Shown here: in pieces, positions 1 to 8,640 of the stretch
Position numbering within the stretch: position 1 is the stretch's first letter
How the letters are laid out: each line of letters begins with the position of its first letter
NCBI GenBank assembly: GCA_001770325.1
Contig: MEQT01000292.1
Coordinates: forward strand, 1 to 35,147
Direction of reading: 5' to 3'
DNA from: Betaproteobacteria bacterium RIFCSPLOWO2_02_64_14
Lineage (GTDB): Bacteria; Pseudomonadota; Gammaproteobacteria; Burkholderiales; SG8-41
DNA length: 35,147 nt
Translations under genes and position numbers: made by a program
The notes under the pieces: model-generated
What the model was told of the DNA's origin: nothing
The model's input: the letters and a program-made list of their open reading frames with translations, nothing else
Database searches by the model: none

Positions 1-122
1 CACCCGAATCGGGCGAGCGCGCCCCAATTCAGTGCTTTTCGCGGAATCGTTTTCGGGGTCGCGCGCCGTTTCTCCCTCGCGCAACCCTGGCACATGGCCG
101 TGGTACGCATCTTGCATTCCGT

Positions 123-146
123 CTTGTATACCGCATGAAATGCGGT
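123..146. promoter_or_regulatory. Candidate operator upstream of the ABC/allophanate hydrolase operon
   Basis: A GTATAC palindrome (CTTGTATACCG) is followed at once by the inverted repeat ACCGCAT-gaa-ATGCGGT, ending about 22 bases before the first start codon. Palindromes with a GTATAC core are known operators for some FCD-type GntR regulators, and the last gene of this operon encodes such a regulator. The palindromes are seen; assigning them to that regulator is inference. A clear -35/-10 pair was not found. Confidence 0.3.
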
Positions 147-168
147 TCGCCCAGGAAAGGAATGCGCC

Positions 169-1782
169 ATGAATCGTCGTGAACTTCTGAAATCCGCTGG
201 AGCTCTGGCCATCGGCTCGTCGATGCTGCCTTTCTTCAAGTCCGCCGCGTTCGCGGCGCCGAGCGACACGGTGGTCGTTCTGATCGGCAATACCATCAAC
301 AGCCTCGACATTCATCGCCCCGGAACCAACCGCCCGAGCTATCAGGTTGCGGTCAACGTCTACGACCGCCTGGTGACCTTCGGTACCCGGAAACTTGCCG
401 ATGGATCGCTCGCCTACGATTACGACAAGGTCGTACCCGAACTTGCCGAGAGCTGGGTCATCGCTTCGGACCGCAAATCGATCACCTTCAAGATCAAGCC
501 CAACGCCGCCTTCTGGGACGGCAGCCCGGTCACCGCCGAAGACGTGAAGTGGTCCTTCGAGCGTGCGCTCGCGCTGGGCGGATTTCCGAAAGTGCAAATG
601 GGCGCCGGCGGTTTCGTCGACCCGGCCCAGTTCGTCGCCGTCGATGCCAGGACCTTCCGCATCGACCTCAAGAAGCCGTCAAAGCTTTCGCTGCCGAACC
701 TCGGCGTGCCGGTCGCGGTGGTCATCAACTCCAAGGTGGCGAAGTCCAAGGCCACGGCGAACGATCCCTGGGCGGCGGAGTACCTGCATCGCACGCCCGC
801 CGGCAGCGGCGCCTTCAAGGTCGAGCGCTGGGATCCCGGCCAGCAGCTCGTTTACGTGCGCAACGATAAATGGGCCGGCGGACCGCTGCCGGCCGTGCAG
901 CGGGTGATCATTCGCGAAGTGCCGGCGCAGGCGACACGCCGCGCGCTGATCGAGCGTGGAGACGCGCACCTCTCGTTCCAGATTCCCAACAAGGATGCAC
1001 AGGAGCTCGCCGGGAACAGGAAGGTCGCGGTCACCGGCTCGCCGATCGACAACTGCCTGTACGTGGCGTGCCTCAACTACAACTTCGAGCCGTTCAAGGA
1101 TCAGCGCGTGCGGCAGGCGGTCGCCTGGGCGATTCCCTACGAGCAGATCTTCAGGCAGGCCGCCTACGGCCGCGGGGTGCCGATGTGGGGCGGCACGACG
1201 GCGAAGCCCGCTTCCGCAGTGTGGCCGCAGCCGTTCCCCTATGGCACCGACCTCGCCAAGGCGCGCGCGCTGCTCGATCAGACCGCGCACAAGGCCGGTT
1301 TCGAGGTGCCCCTCTCTTTCGATTTGGGCGAGGCCGACTGGGGCGAACCCGCCGCCCTGCTGATCCAGGAAAGCCTAGGCAAGATCGGCATCAAGGTGAC
1401 GCTGGACAAAGTGCCCGGCGCGAACTGGCGCACCGTCGCGCTGGTCGAGAAGAAGCTGCCGTTCCTGCTGGAGAACTTCGGCGGATGGCTCAACACGCCG
1501 TGCTATTACTTCTACTGGGCCTACATCAAGGGCAACCTGTTCAACGCCTCGAACTATGACGATGCGACGGTGAAAAAGCTGATCGACGAGACGCTGCACA
1601 TGGAGAAGTCCGATCCGGCGTACGAACCCAGGATACGTCAGTTGATCCAGAAGGCCTTCGACGACGTGCCGCGCATTCCGCTGTGGCAACCGACCCTGGA
1701 ATCGGCGATGGCGCCCAAACTGCACGGCTACCAGTTCTGGTTCCACCGCCAGGTAGATGCGCGTTCCTACAAGCTCGCGTAG
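169..1782 (+). CDS. ABC transporter substrate-binding protein, peptide/nickel family (SBP family 5)
   Basis: Periplasmic binding protein of the DppA/OppA type, 537 residues, a usual length for the family. The N-terminus has a twin-arginine-like signal (NRRELLK) followed by a hydrophobic stretch and an AFA-AP cleavage-like site, so Tat export is likely. Family features include the region with ELAESW...ITFKIKPNAAFWDGSPVTAEDVKWSFERAL near residues 90-140 and the late QRVRQAVAWAIPYEQI block. The ATG has an AGGAAAGG ribosome site about 8 bases upstream. It is the first gene of a six-gene run that continues with two permeases, a double ATPase, allophanate hydrolase and a GntR regulator. The ligand cannot be read from sequence; the linked hydrolase suggests an amide or urea-like compound, but a peptide is equally possible. 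Confidence 0.93.
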   Translation: MNRRELLKSAGALAIGSSMLPFFKSAAFAAPSDTVVVLIGNTINSLDIHRPGTNRPSYQVAVNVYDRLVTFGTRKLADGSLAYDYDKVVPELAESWVIASDRKSITFKIKPNAAFWDGSPVTAEDVKWSFERALALGGFPKVQMGAGGFVDPAQFVAVDARTFRIDLKKPSKLSLPNLGVPVAVVINSKVAKSKATANDPWAAEYLHRTPAGSGAFKVERWDPGQQLVYVRNDKWAGGPLPAVQRVIIREVPAQATRRALIERGDAHLSFQIPNKDAQELAGNRKVAVTGSPIDNCLYVACLNYNFEPFKDQRVRQAVAWAIPYEQIFRQAAYGRGVPMWGGTTAKPASAVWPQPFPYGTDLAKARALLDQTAHKAGFEVPLSFDLGEADWGEPAALLIQESLGKIGIKVTLDKVPGANWRTVALVEKKLPFLLENFGGWLNTPCYYFYWAYIKGNLFNASNYDDATVKKLIDETLHMEKSDPAYEPRIRQLIQKAFDDVPRIPLWQPTLESAMAPKLHGYQFWFHRQVDARSYKLA

Positions 1783-1788
1783 CCGGTC

Positions 1789-2808
1789 GTGGGCCCGCTC
1801 ACGATCGTCTTCGCGCGCTGCCTGCAGGCGATCCCGACGGTGTTCGGGATCGTCGTGGTCACGTTCCTGCTGACGCGGGCGCTGCCCGGCGATCCGGCGG
1901 CGTACTTCGCGGGCGCCTCTGCGACCGCCGAGTCAATCGCGGAAATCCGCGCGAAACTGGGGCTCGACCAAAGCCTGCCCGTGCAGTTCTGGACCTACCT
2001 GAAAGACCTTTCCAGCGGCGACCTCGGCCAGTCGATCTCCACCGGTCAGCCGGTGGCGGCCGAATTGCTGAGGCGGCTGCCCGCCTCGCTGGAACTCACG
2101 CTGACCGCCTTGTTGCTGTCGGTGGCGATCGCGATTCCGCTCGGGGTGCTCGCCGCCGTGCGCCAGGACAGCTGGATCGACCAGTTGTGCCGCCTCGTCG
2201 TTACCGCCGGTGTCAGCCTGCCGACGTTCTTCACCGGGCTGCTGCTCATCTACGTGCTGTATTTTCTGCTGGGACTCGCTCCCGCGCCGCTGGGACGCCT
2301 TGACCTGCTGCACGTGACGCCGCCGCAGGTGACCGGTTTTCTGGTGCTCGACGCATTGATCGCCCGCGAGTGGGCCACCGCGTGGTCCGCGGCGAGGCAG
2401 CTTGCGTTGCCCAGCATCACGCTGGCGCTGTTTACGCTGGCGCCGCTCGCGCGCATGACGCGCGCGGCGATGCTGCAGGCGCTCGCTTCCGAGTACCTGC
2501 GAACCGCGCGCGCCGCCGGCCTGTCACGCGGCCGCGTGTTGATGGTCTACGCGTTCCGCAATGCGCTGCTTCCGATCGTCACCACGCTGGGGATGGTGTT
2601 CTCGTTTTCGCTGGGCGCCAACGTACTCGTCGAAAAAGTCTTTGCGTGGCCCGGCATCGGTTCCTACGCGCTCGAGGCGCTGGTCGTCTCCGATTACGCC
2701 GCGGTGCAAGGTTTCGTCCTGTCGATGGCCGTGCTGTTCGTGTTGGTGAACCTGGCCATCGATATCGTGTACACGCTGATTGATCCCCGGATGCGCATCG
2801 AAGGATAG
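1789..2808 (+). CDS. ABC transporter permease, DppB-like
   Basis: Inner-membrane permease of 339 residues, the first of a heterodimeric channel with the next gene. The start is GTG, six bases after the upstream stop. It opens with a membrane helix (IVFARCLQAIPTVFGIVVVTFLL), has the periplasmic DppB segment LPGDPAAYF, several later hydrophobic segments, and the cytoplasmic EAA-type coupling loop EYLRTARAAGLSRGRVL around residues 228-245 that contacts the ATPase. The end PRMRIEG is typical of DppB/GsiC proteins. The tight spacing implies one transcript and coupled translation with its neighbours. Confidence 0.93.
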   Translation: MGPLTIVFARCLQAIPTVFGIVVVTFLLTRALPGDPAAYFAGASATAESIAEIRAKLGLDQSLPVQFWTYLKDLSSGDLGQSISTGQPVAAELLRRLPASLELTLTALLLSVAIAIPLGVLAAVRQDSWIDQLCRLVVTAGVSLPTFFTGLLLIYVLYFLLGLAPAPLGRLDLLHVTPPQVTGFLVLDALIAREWATAWSAARQLALPSITLALFTLAPLARMTRAAMLQALASEYLRTARAAGLSRGRVLMVYAFRNALLPIVTTLGMVFSFSLGANVLVEKVFAWPGIGSYALEALVVSDYAAVQGFVLSMAVLFVLVNLAIDIVYTLIDPRMRIEG

Positions 2809-2813
2809 TACGG

Positions 2814-3716
2814 ATGGCCGACGCCGCCTTTACGCCGCCACTCGCGCGGATCTCGCCGCCGCGCTCCGCGTTCACGCGCAGTTTCGCCCATTTCCGCTAC
2901 GTGATGACCTCCAATCCCATCACGTTTCTCGCGTTCCTGCTGCTCGCCGGAATGATCGTCATCGCGGCCTTCGGGCCGGCGTTGGTGCCGCACGACCCGC
3001 TGGCGACGCTCGCAGACAAGGCGCTGAAGCCGCCCAGCGCGCAACATTGGTTCGGCACCGACCAACTGGGCCGGGACGTGTTCTCGCGCGTGATCATCGC
3101 CACGCGGCTCGATATGCTGATATCCGTGTCGGCGGTGGCGATGTCGTTCGCCTGCGGCGCCACGCTGGGCGCGTTCGCCGGATACTGGGGCGGCTGGTTC
3201 GACCGGCTCTCCGGACGGGTGCTCGACACCATCATGGCTTTCCCGCTGTTCGTGCTGGCGATGGGCATCGTCGCCGCCGCCGGCAACACCATACAGAACA
3301 TCGTCATCGCCACTGCGATCATCAACCTGCCGTTTTATGCGCGGGTGGCGCGCGCCGAGGTGTCGATCCGCCGCAACGCCGGCTACGTGCAGGCGGCGCG
3401 GCTCTCCGGCAATTCGGAGTTCCGCATCCTGCTCCTGAAGATCCTGCCCAACACGCTGCCGCCGATGATGGTGCAGTTGTCGCTCAACATGGGCTGGGCC
3501 ATCCTGAATGCCGCCGGGCTGTCGTTCATCGGGCTGGGTGTGCGGCCGCCGACCGCGGAGTGGGGCATCATGGTCGCCGAGGGCGCCAACTATATCGTTT
3601 CCGGTGAATGGTGGCTCGCGCTGTTCCCGGGCGCGGCGCTGATGCTGGCGGTGTTCACGTTCAACCTGCTGGGTGACGGATTGCGCGACCTGGTCGATCC
3701 GCAGCGGCGCACATGA
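2814..3716 (+). CDS. ABC transporter permease, DppC-like
   Basis: Second permease, 300 residues. It has the N-terminal OppC-type region with one membrane helix (NPITFLAFLLLAGMIVIAAF), then the diagnostic HWFGTDQLGRDVFSRVI stretch of the DppC/OppC group, and the EAA loop GYVQAARLSGNSEFRILLLKILPN. The end DGLRDLVDPQ is typical. The ATG lies five bases past the dppB-like stop, and the stop overlaps the next start as ATGA. It acts in the inner membrane with the product of the preceding gene. Confidence 0.93.
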   Translation: MADAAFTPPLARISPPRSAFTRSFAHFRYVMTSNPITFLAFLLLAGMIVIAAFGPALVPHDPLATLADKALKPPSAQHWFGTDQLGRDVFSRVIIATRLDMLISVSAVAMSFACGATLGAFAGYWGGWFDRLSGRVLDTIMAFPLFVLAMGIVAAAGNTIQNIVIATAIINLPFYARVARAEVSIRRNAGYVQAARLSGNSEFRILLLKILPNTLPPMMVQLSLNMGWAILNAAGLSFIGLGVRPPTAEWGIMVAEGANYIVSGEWWLALFPGAALMLAVFTFNLLGDGLRDLVDPQRRT

Positions 3717-5449
3717 TCCAGCCCCTGCACAATCCGCCGCTGCTTGCGGTCAGAGACCTGTGCGTGGAGTTCGCCACGCGCAGGGGCCCGGTCACCGCGG
3801 TGCGCGCGGTCAGCCTGCAGGTCGCCAAGGGCGAGACCCTGGGCGTCGTCGGCGAATCGGGGTCCGGCAAGTCGGTGACCTCGTACGCCGTCATGCGCAT
3901 ACTCGACCGCGCCGGCCGCATTGTCTCCGGAGCCATCGAGTTCGGCGGCATCAACCTGAACGGCGCTGACGAGCCCACGATGAGCGACCTGCGCGGCCGC
4001 GAGATCTCCATGATCTTCCAGAATCCGCGCGCGGCGCTGAATCCGATCCGTCCGGTGGGCAAACAGATCGAGGACGTGCTGATCCGCCACGCCCAGGCGA
4101 CCCACGATCAGGCGCGGGCGAAAGCGATCGCGGCGCTGGAGCACGTACGCATCCGTCACGCCGCGCAACGCTATCACGCCTACCCGTTCGAGCTCTCGGG
4201 CGGCATGTGCCAGCGCGTGGTGATCGCGATCGCGCTCGCCTGCAGGCCCCAACTGCTGATCGCCGACGAGCCGACCACGGGGCTTGATGTCACCACCCAG
4301 AGAGCGGTCATGGAACTCGTCCGCGACCTGACGCGCTCCGATGGCATGTCGACACTGCTGATCACCCACGACCTTGGGCTGGCCGGTGAATACTGCGATC
4401 GCATCGTCGTCATGGAGCAGGGCCAGGTCGTCGAGCAACAGGACACCCGGGCCCTGTTCACCACGCCGGCCCACCCCTACACGCAGCGCCTGATTCGCTC
4501 CACGCCGCACGCGGCGCGCACGATCCGCGACCTGCTGCCGGAGGACCTGCGCCTGCCGCAACCGCCCGCTGCTTCGCCGGCGGGCACGGGTACGCCGCTG
4601 CTGGAGGTGCGCAATCTCGTAAAAGTGTTCGATCCGCCGGGCGGCCTGCTGCAGCGTCTGAAATCCCGCGGCAAGTCCGCCGCCGGGACTTTCCGCGCGG
4701 TGGACGGCATCAGCTTCGGAATTACCCGCGGCGAGAGCGTCGGCCTCGTCGGCGAATCGGGCTGCGGAAAATCGACGACCTCGGCAATGATCATGCGCCT
4801 GCTCGACGCGACCTCGGGCAGCATTCTTTTCAAGGGACAGGAATTGACCGCGGTGCCGGCGGGCGAGTTTGCACGCTCGCCGCTGCGCCGCGAATTGCAG
4901 ATGGTGTTCCAGGATCCCCACGAAAGCCTCAATCCGCGCGCAACCGCCGCGCAGGCGATAGCCGATCCGCTCCTGCGGCTCGACGGCATGTCAGGCGCCG
5001 CGCAGATCCGTGCGCGCGTGGAGCGACTCGCGGCGCAGGTCGGGCTGCCCCTCGATCTGCTCGACCGGCTGCCGCACCAGCTTTCGGGCGGACAGAAAGC
5101 GCGCGTCGGGATCGCGCGCGCCATCGCCACGCACCCGGAGTTGCTGATCCTCGATGAACCGACCGCCGCGCTTGACGTATCGGTGCAAGCCGTCGTGCTC
5201 AACCTGCTGTCGGACCTCAGGGCCGAGTTCGGCATGAGCTATCTTTTCGTAAGCCACGACCTCGAGGTCGTGCGGCTGATGTGCAAGCGCGTCATCGTCA
5301 TGCGCGCGGGGCGCATGGTCGAAGAGGGCCTCACGGAACAAGTTCTCTCCGCGCCGGAGGCTGACTATACCAAGGAGCTGCTGGCGGCCATTCCGCGGCC
5401 GGCGCACCTGTTGCATCGCGTAAGCCACACCAAGGTGGCGCGGGCATGA
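3713..5449 (+). CDS. ABC transporter ATPase, fused DppD-DppF type (two nucleotide-binding domains)
   Basis: A 578-residue protein with two complete ATPase domains, so one polypeptide replaces the usual DppD/DppF pair. Domain 1 has Walker A GESGSGKS, signature LSGGM and Walker B LLIADEPTTGLD. After a linker near residues 270-295, domain 2 has Walker A GESGCGKST, signature LSGGQ and Walker B LLILDEPTAALD, each followed by a switch histidine (ITHDLG, VSHDLE). The ATG overlaps the upstream stop and its own stop overlaps the next ATG, so translation is coupled on both sides. It powers the importer made by the three preceding genes. Confidence 0.94.
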   Translation: MIQPLHNPPLLAVRDLCVEFATRRGPVTAVRAVSLQVAKGETLGVVGESGSGKSVTSYAVMRILDRAGRIVSGAIEFGGINLNGADEPTMSDLRGREISMIFQNPRAALNPIRPVGKQIEDVLIRHAQATHDQARAKAIAALEHVRIRHAAQRYHAYPFELSGGMCQRVVIAIALACRPQLLIADEPTTGLDVTTQRAVMELVRDLTRSDGMSTLLITHDLGLAGEYCDRIVVMEQGQVVEQQDTRALFTTPAHPYTQRLIRSTPHAARTIRDLLPEDLRLPQPPAASPAGTGTPLLEVRNLVKVFDPPGGLLQRLKSRGKSAAGTFRAVDGISFGITRGESVGLVGESGCGKSTTSAMIMRLLDATSGSILFKGQELTAVPAGEFARSPLRRELQMVFQDPHESLNPRATAAQAIADPLLRLDGMSGAAQIRARVERLAAQVGLPLDLLDRLPHQLSGGQKARVGIARAIATHPELLILDEPTAALDVSVQAVVLNLLSDLRAEFGMSYLFVSHDLEVVRLMCKRVIVMRAGRMVEEGLTEQVLSAPEADYTKELLAAIPRPAHLLHRVSHTKVARA

Positions 5450-7257
5450 GCGCGCCCATAAGCGTCGCCGAAATGCGCGACGCAATCGCGGCAGGCCGCA
5501 TCTCCCCGCCCGAGTCCCTGCGCCAGCGCTGGCAGCAGCTTTGCAGGCTCAATGAACCAGTGCGCGACCCGGCCTGGATCTCACTTGCCACCGAGCCGCA
5601 ACTCGAAACTCAGCTCGCCGCGCTGGCCGAGCGCGCGCTGGAGGACTGTCCGCTTTACGGCGTGCCGTTCGCGGTCAAGGACAACATCGACGTCGCCGGC
5701 TGGACGACGACGGCGGCCTGTCCCGAGTTCGCCTACGTTGCCACGCACACTGCACAAGTGGCAGCTCGGCTCATGCAGGCTGGAGCGGTGCTCCTCGGCA
5801 AGACCAATCTCGACCAGTTCGCCACAGGGCTGGTCGGCACCCGCTCGCCGTACGGCCGCGTGCCCAACGTTTTCAACGCGGAACACATCTGCGGCGGATC
5901 GAGCTCCGGCTCGGCCTCGGTGGTGGCGCGCGGGTTGGTGGGTTTTGCGTTGGGCACCGACACCGCCGGGTCGGGGCGCGTGCCGGCGGGGTTCAGCAAC
6001 CTGATCGGCGTGAAGCCCACGCCCGGCGTCATCAGCAATGCCGGAGTCGTGCCGGCCTGCCGAACGCTCGACTGCGTCTCGCTGCTGACGCTGACTGCAG
6101 CCGACGCGGCCACGGTGTATTCCGTGATCGCGGCGCGCGACGCGCTGCCTCCCGCAGAAGCGATATACAACCGGCCGGAGTGCGCGCGCTACGCGCTGCC
6201 GCCGCGCCCGCGCGTCGGCGTTCCGCGCGATCCGTTTTTTGCGAGCGATGCTTACCGCGAACTGTTCGAGGCGAGCCGCGGGCATCTGCAGACGCTGCCA
6301 TGCGTGCACGGCACCTTCGATCTCGCGCCGTTCACGGAAGTGGCCGCGCTGCTTTATCAGGGGCCATGGACGGCGGAGCGTTACGCCGTTGCCGGCGCGC
6401 TGGTCGAGCGCCGCCCGCCGGGCATCGATCCGGTGGTCGCCGAGGTCATCGGCACCGGCAAACAGTACACCGCCGTTGACGCCTTCAACGCGTTATACCG
6501 CGTGCGGGAACTCGAAGCGCGGACACGGCACGTCTGGGACGAATTCGATCTCCTGATGGTGCCCACCGCGCCCGGCCTGCCGAAACTGGCGGATATCGCG
6601 GCCGAACCGATCCTGCGCAACAGCGAACTCGGCACCTACACCAACTTCGTCAACCTGCTGGGTCTTGCCGCAGTGGCGGTGCCCTTCGGCTTCACCGCAG
6701 ACGGCCTGCCGTTCGGCGTGACGTTCATCGCGCGCGGCGGCAGCGACTGGGCATTGATAGAGTTCGCTGCGCAATGGCAGCGCTCGCGGGAATTGCCGCT
6801 GGGCGCGCACCTGCGCCAGCTCCGATCCGCCGACACGCGGATCACGGCCACGCCGCCGGGCGCCATCCCGCTGGCGGTGGTCGGCGCGCACATGCAGGGC
6901 ATGCCGTTGCATCATCAACTGACGGCGCGCGGGGCGCGGCTCAATGCGGTGACGCGTACGGCAGCGTGCTACCGACTCTACAGCCTCAATGGAACGGATC
7001 CGCCCAAACCGGGACTGGCGCGCGCCGATGCCGGCGCGGCGATCGCGGTCGAGGTCTATGACATGCCTCCGGACACGCTCGGCACGCTGCTTGCCGAAAT
7101 TCCGCCGCCGCTGGGACTGGGCACGATCGAGTTGAACGACGGTACCTGGGTGAAAGGCTTCATTTGCGAGCCGCAGGCGTTGCGGGACGCGCAGGACATT
7201 ACCGCCCACGGCGGCTGGCGCGCGTATGCACTCGCGAATGCACTAAAAGGAACGTGA
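5446..7257 (+). CDS. atzF: Allophanate hydrolase
   Basis: Amidase-signature enzyme, 603 residues, matching the length of AtzF-type allophanate hydrolases, which convert allophanate (urea-1-carboxylate) to ammonia and CO2. The catalytic triad is visible: Lys78 in PFAVKDN, Ser152 in GGSSSGSAS, and Ser176 in GTDTAGSGRVP, with spacing like that in known members. Residues from about 465 to the end (AVVGAHMQGMPLHHQL to ITAHGGWRAYAL) form the extra C-terminal domain that separates this enzyme from ordinary amidases. The ATG overlaps the ATPase stop. No urea carboxylase or biuret hydrolase lies in the window, so the source of allophanate is unclear. The transporter context suggests uptake of an amide precursor. 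The gene symbol is by family resemblance. Confidence 0.88.
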   Translation: MSAPISVAEMRDAIAAGRISPPESLRQRWQQLCRLNEPVRDPAWISLATEPQLETQLAALAERALEDCPLYGVPFAVKDNIDVAGWTTTAACPEFAYVATHTAQVAARLMQAGAVLLGKTNLDQFATGLVGTRSPYGRVPNVFNAEHICGGSSSGSASVVARGLVGFALGTDTAGSGRVPAGFSNLIGVKPTPGVISNAGVVPACRTLDCVSLLTLTAADAATVYSVIAARDALPPAEAIYNRPECARYALPPRPRVGVPRDPFFASDAYRELFEASRGHLQTLPCVHGTFDLAPFTEVAALLYQGPWTAERYAVAGALVERRPPGIDPVVAEVIGTGKQYTAVDAFNALYRVRELEARTRHVWDEFDLLMVPTAPGLPKLADIAAEPILRNSELGTYTNFVNLLGLAAVAVPFGFTADGLPFGVTFIARGGSDWALIEFAAQWQRSRELPLGAHLRQLRSADTRITATPPGAIPLAVVGAHMQGMPLHHQLTARGARLNAVTRTAACYRLYSLNGTDPPKPGLARADAGAAIAVEVYDMPPDTLGTLLAEIPPPLGLGTIELNDGTWVKGFICEPQALRDAQDITAHGGWRAYALANALKGT

Positions 7258-7259
7258 CC

Positions 7260-7973
7260 ATGGCGAAAATCATTGCCATCGACAAGGAATCGGTCAGCCT
7301 CGCCGATTACGCTTACGACGAAATCAAGAGGCGTATTTTCGATTTCGGGCTGATGCCCGGCGAGCGCTTTTCGGAATCCGAACTTGCACAGCAAATCAAT
7401 GTCAGCCGCACGCCGCTGCGGCAGGCGCTGCAGCGCCTGCAGCATGGGGGGTTCGTCGAGGCGATCCCGAAAGTGGGGTGGCTGATCCCGCCTCTGGACT
7501 TCGAAAAATTCGACGAGCTGTACGAATTCCGGGTTCTGATCGAGTGCCATGCCGTGCACGCGCTGTGTGCGGCCGAAACGGACCGTTCGACGCTGCACGA
7601 GCTTTCCCGAGCATGGCAGGTTCCCTTAAAGGAGAGGCTGCAGGACCCGAACAAGGTCGGCGCCGTCGACGAGGTCTTTCATATCCAGATCGTCGAGTGC
7701 ACCGGCAACGGCGAGATGCTGCGCACCTACCGCGAGATCACGGAGCGCATGCGCATCATCCGGCGGCTCGACTTCTACAAGCCCGAGCGCATTGCCGCGA
7801 CCTACGACGAACATGCCGGGATTCTGGCCGCGATCCAGAAGGGGCGGGGCGATGAGGCGCAGCGGCTGCTCCGCGCGCATATCGCGCACAGCAGGATCGA
7901 GGTGCGGAAGATTACGCTCGGGATGCTATACCAGGCGGGCGAGCGCAGCGCGGCAGCGCGCAAACACGATTAG
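7260..7973 (+). CDS. GntR family transcriptional regulator, FCD subfamily
   Basis: DNA-binding regulator of 237 residues. The ORF track begins earlier, but the ATG at 7260 is preceded by AAAAGGAACG and gives the family's usual N-terminus; it lies two bases past the atzF stop. The winged-helix domain covers about residues 14-78, with the recognition segment ESELAQQINVSRTPLRQALQRLQ. The FCD ligand domain follows, with candidate metal ligands in VDEVFHIQI, DEHAGIL and LRAHIAHSR. As the last gene of the transport/hydrolase operon it is likely its own operon's regulator; a GTATAC palindrome before the first gene is a candidate target. The effector is unknown. Confidence 0.9.
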   Translation: MAKIIAIDKESVSLADYAYDEIKRRIFDFGLMPGERFSESELAQQINVSRTPLRQALQRLQHGGFVEAIPKVGWLIPPLDFEKFDELYEFRVLIECHAVHALCAAETDRSTLHELSRAWQVPLKERLQDPNKVGAVDEVFHIQIVECTGNGEMLRTYREITERMRIIRRLDFYKPERIAATYDEHAGILAAIQKGRGDEAQRLLRAHIAHSRIEVRKITLGMLYQAGERSAAARKHD

Positions 7974-7996
7974 CGAGCGGGCATTCGACGATCGGG

Positions 7997-8055
7997 CGAG
8001 AAAAACGTCTACGTGCGGAAATCGTCCGGCGGATAGACGAGGCCCGACAAGACTC
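7997..8055 (-). pseudogene. Decayed 3' fragment of an SDR gene
   Basis: Bases 8018-8047 match the intact SDR gene at 9026-9055 in 25 of 30 positions. Read on the minus strand the fragment gives GLVYPPDDFRT then a stop, against GFVYQPDDFSN in the SDR. The match continues less clearly to about 7997, apparently with small gaps. It begins directly past the end of the cyclic-nucleotide-binding gene. It looks like a remnant of a duplicated or rearranged SDR copy. The similarity is seen; the history is inference. Confidence 0.45.
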
Positions 8056-8056
8056 G

Positions 8057-8515
8057 TCAAGCAACTGGCTCCAGATAGATCGTCGCTTCCAGCTTGACCA
8101 GCCTGCGGGCAAGCTCGATTCCCAGCCGGCGCCAGAGTTCGGGGCAGTGGGCTGCGATCTCCGTGAATTTCTGCCCGGATATCTGTGCCACCACGACGGT
8201 GTCAATTGCATCGACTGTCGCCGACCGCCCCTTGAACGGCTCCAACAGGGCGATTTCTCCCGTGTGCATTCCCGCGCCAACGGTTGAAACCTCGATTTCA
8301 CCCAAGCGCACGGAAACCTGCCCGGCGAGTATCAAGTACACGTCGGTACCCCGATCTCCTCGAGCGAAAAGACGCGCGCCGGGGGCGAATTCCCTGAGCT
8401 GCGCTGCCGAGGCGATCTTGTCGGCGACGTCCGTATTTCCGTCAACCAGGAACTGGCTGCGCAGCGCGTTCAGGAGCGCGGCACGTCCATCTCTACCCTG
8501 AAATCGTTCCAACAT
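8057..8515 (-). CDS. Stand-alone cyclic nucleotide-binding domain protein
   Basis: A 152-residue protein made almost entirely of one CAP/PKA-type cyclic nucleotide-binding domain (about residues 28-125), with no DNA-binding or catalytic domain after it. The beta-roll is seen as REFAPGARLFARGDRGTDVYLILAGQVSVRLG. The phosphate-binding cassette GEIALLEPFKGRSA (86-99) keeps the Gly-Glu and Arg-Ser residues expected for binding cAMP or cGMP. The ATG at 8515 follows AGGAGG with eight bases between. A cyclic-di-GMP-I riboswitch and terminator lie 126 bases upstream on the same strand, so expression should respond to c-di-GMP. The partner is unknown. Confidence 0.85.
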   Translation of the reverse strand: MLERFQGRDGRAALLNALRSQFLVDGNTDVADKIASAAQLREFAPGARLFARGDRGTDVYLILAGQVSVRLGEIEVSTVGAGMHTGEIALLEPFKGRSATVDAIDTVVVAQISGQKFTEIAAHCPELWRRLGIELARRLVKLEATIYLEPVA

Positions 8516-8571
8516 GGCCTATGTCCTCCTGCGGGGCAATCCCGCGACCGTGGTTCACCAGGGACACTCGA

Positions 8572-8596
8572 CCGAGAAAGCAACGCGCTTTCTCGG
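8572..8596 (-). other. Perfect hairpin in the leader of the cyclic nucleotide-binding gene
   Basis: CCGAGAAAGC and GCTTTCTCGG form a perfect 10-bp stem around a five-base loop, between the riboswitch terminator and the start codon. No T-run follows on the minus strand, so it is probably not an intrinsic terminator. It may stabilise or process the leader RNA. Confidence 0.5.
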
Positions 8597-8640
8597 AGGG
8601 GAGAAAGCCAGTTGGACTACGAGAGCGATCGTCGGGCGGC

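Noticed and set aside
3590-4921. 443-residue minus-strand ORF opposite the ABC ATPase
   Set aside because: Shadow of the double ATPase gene; composition is Arg/His/Ala-rich and has no recognisable domain.
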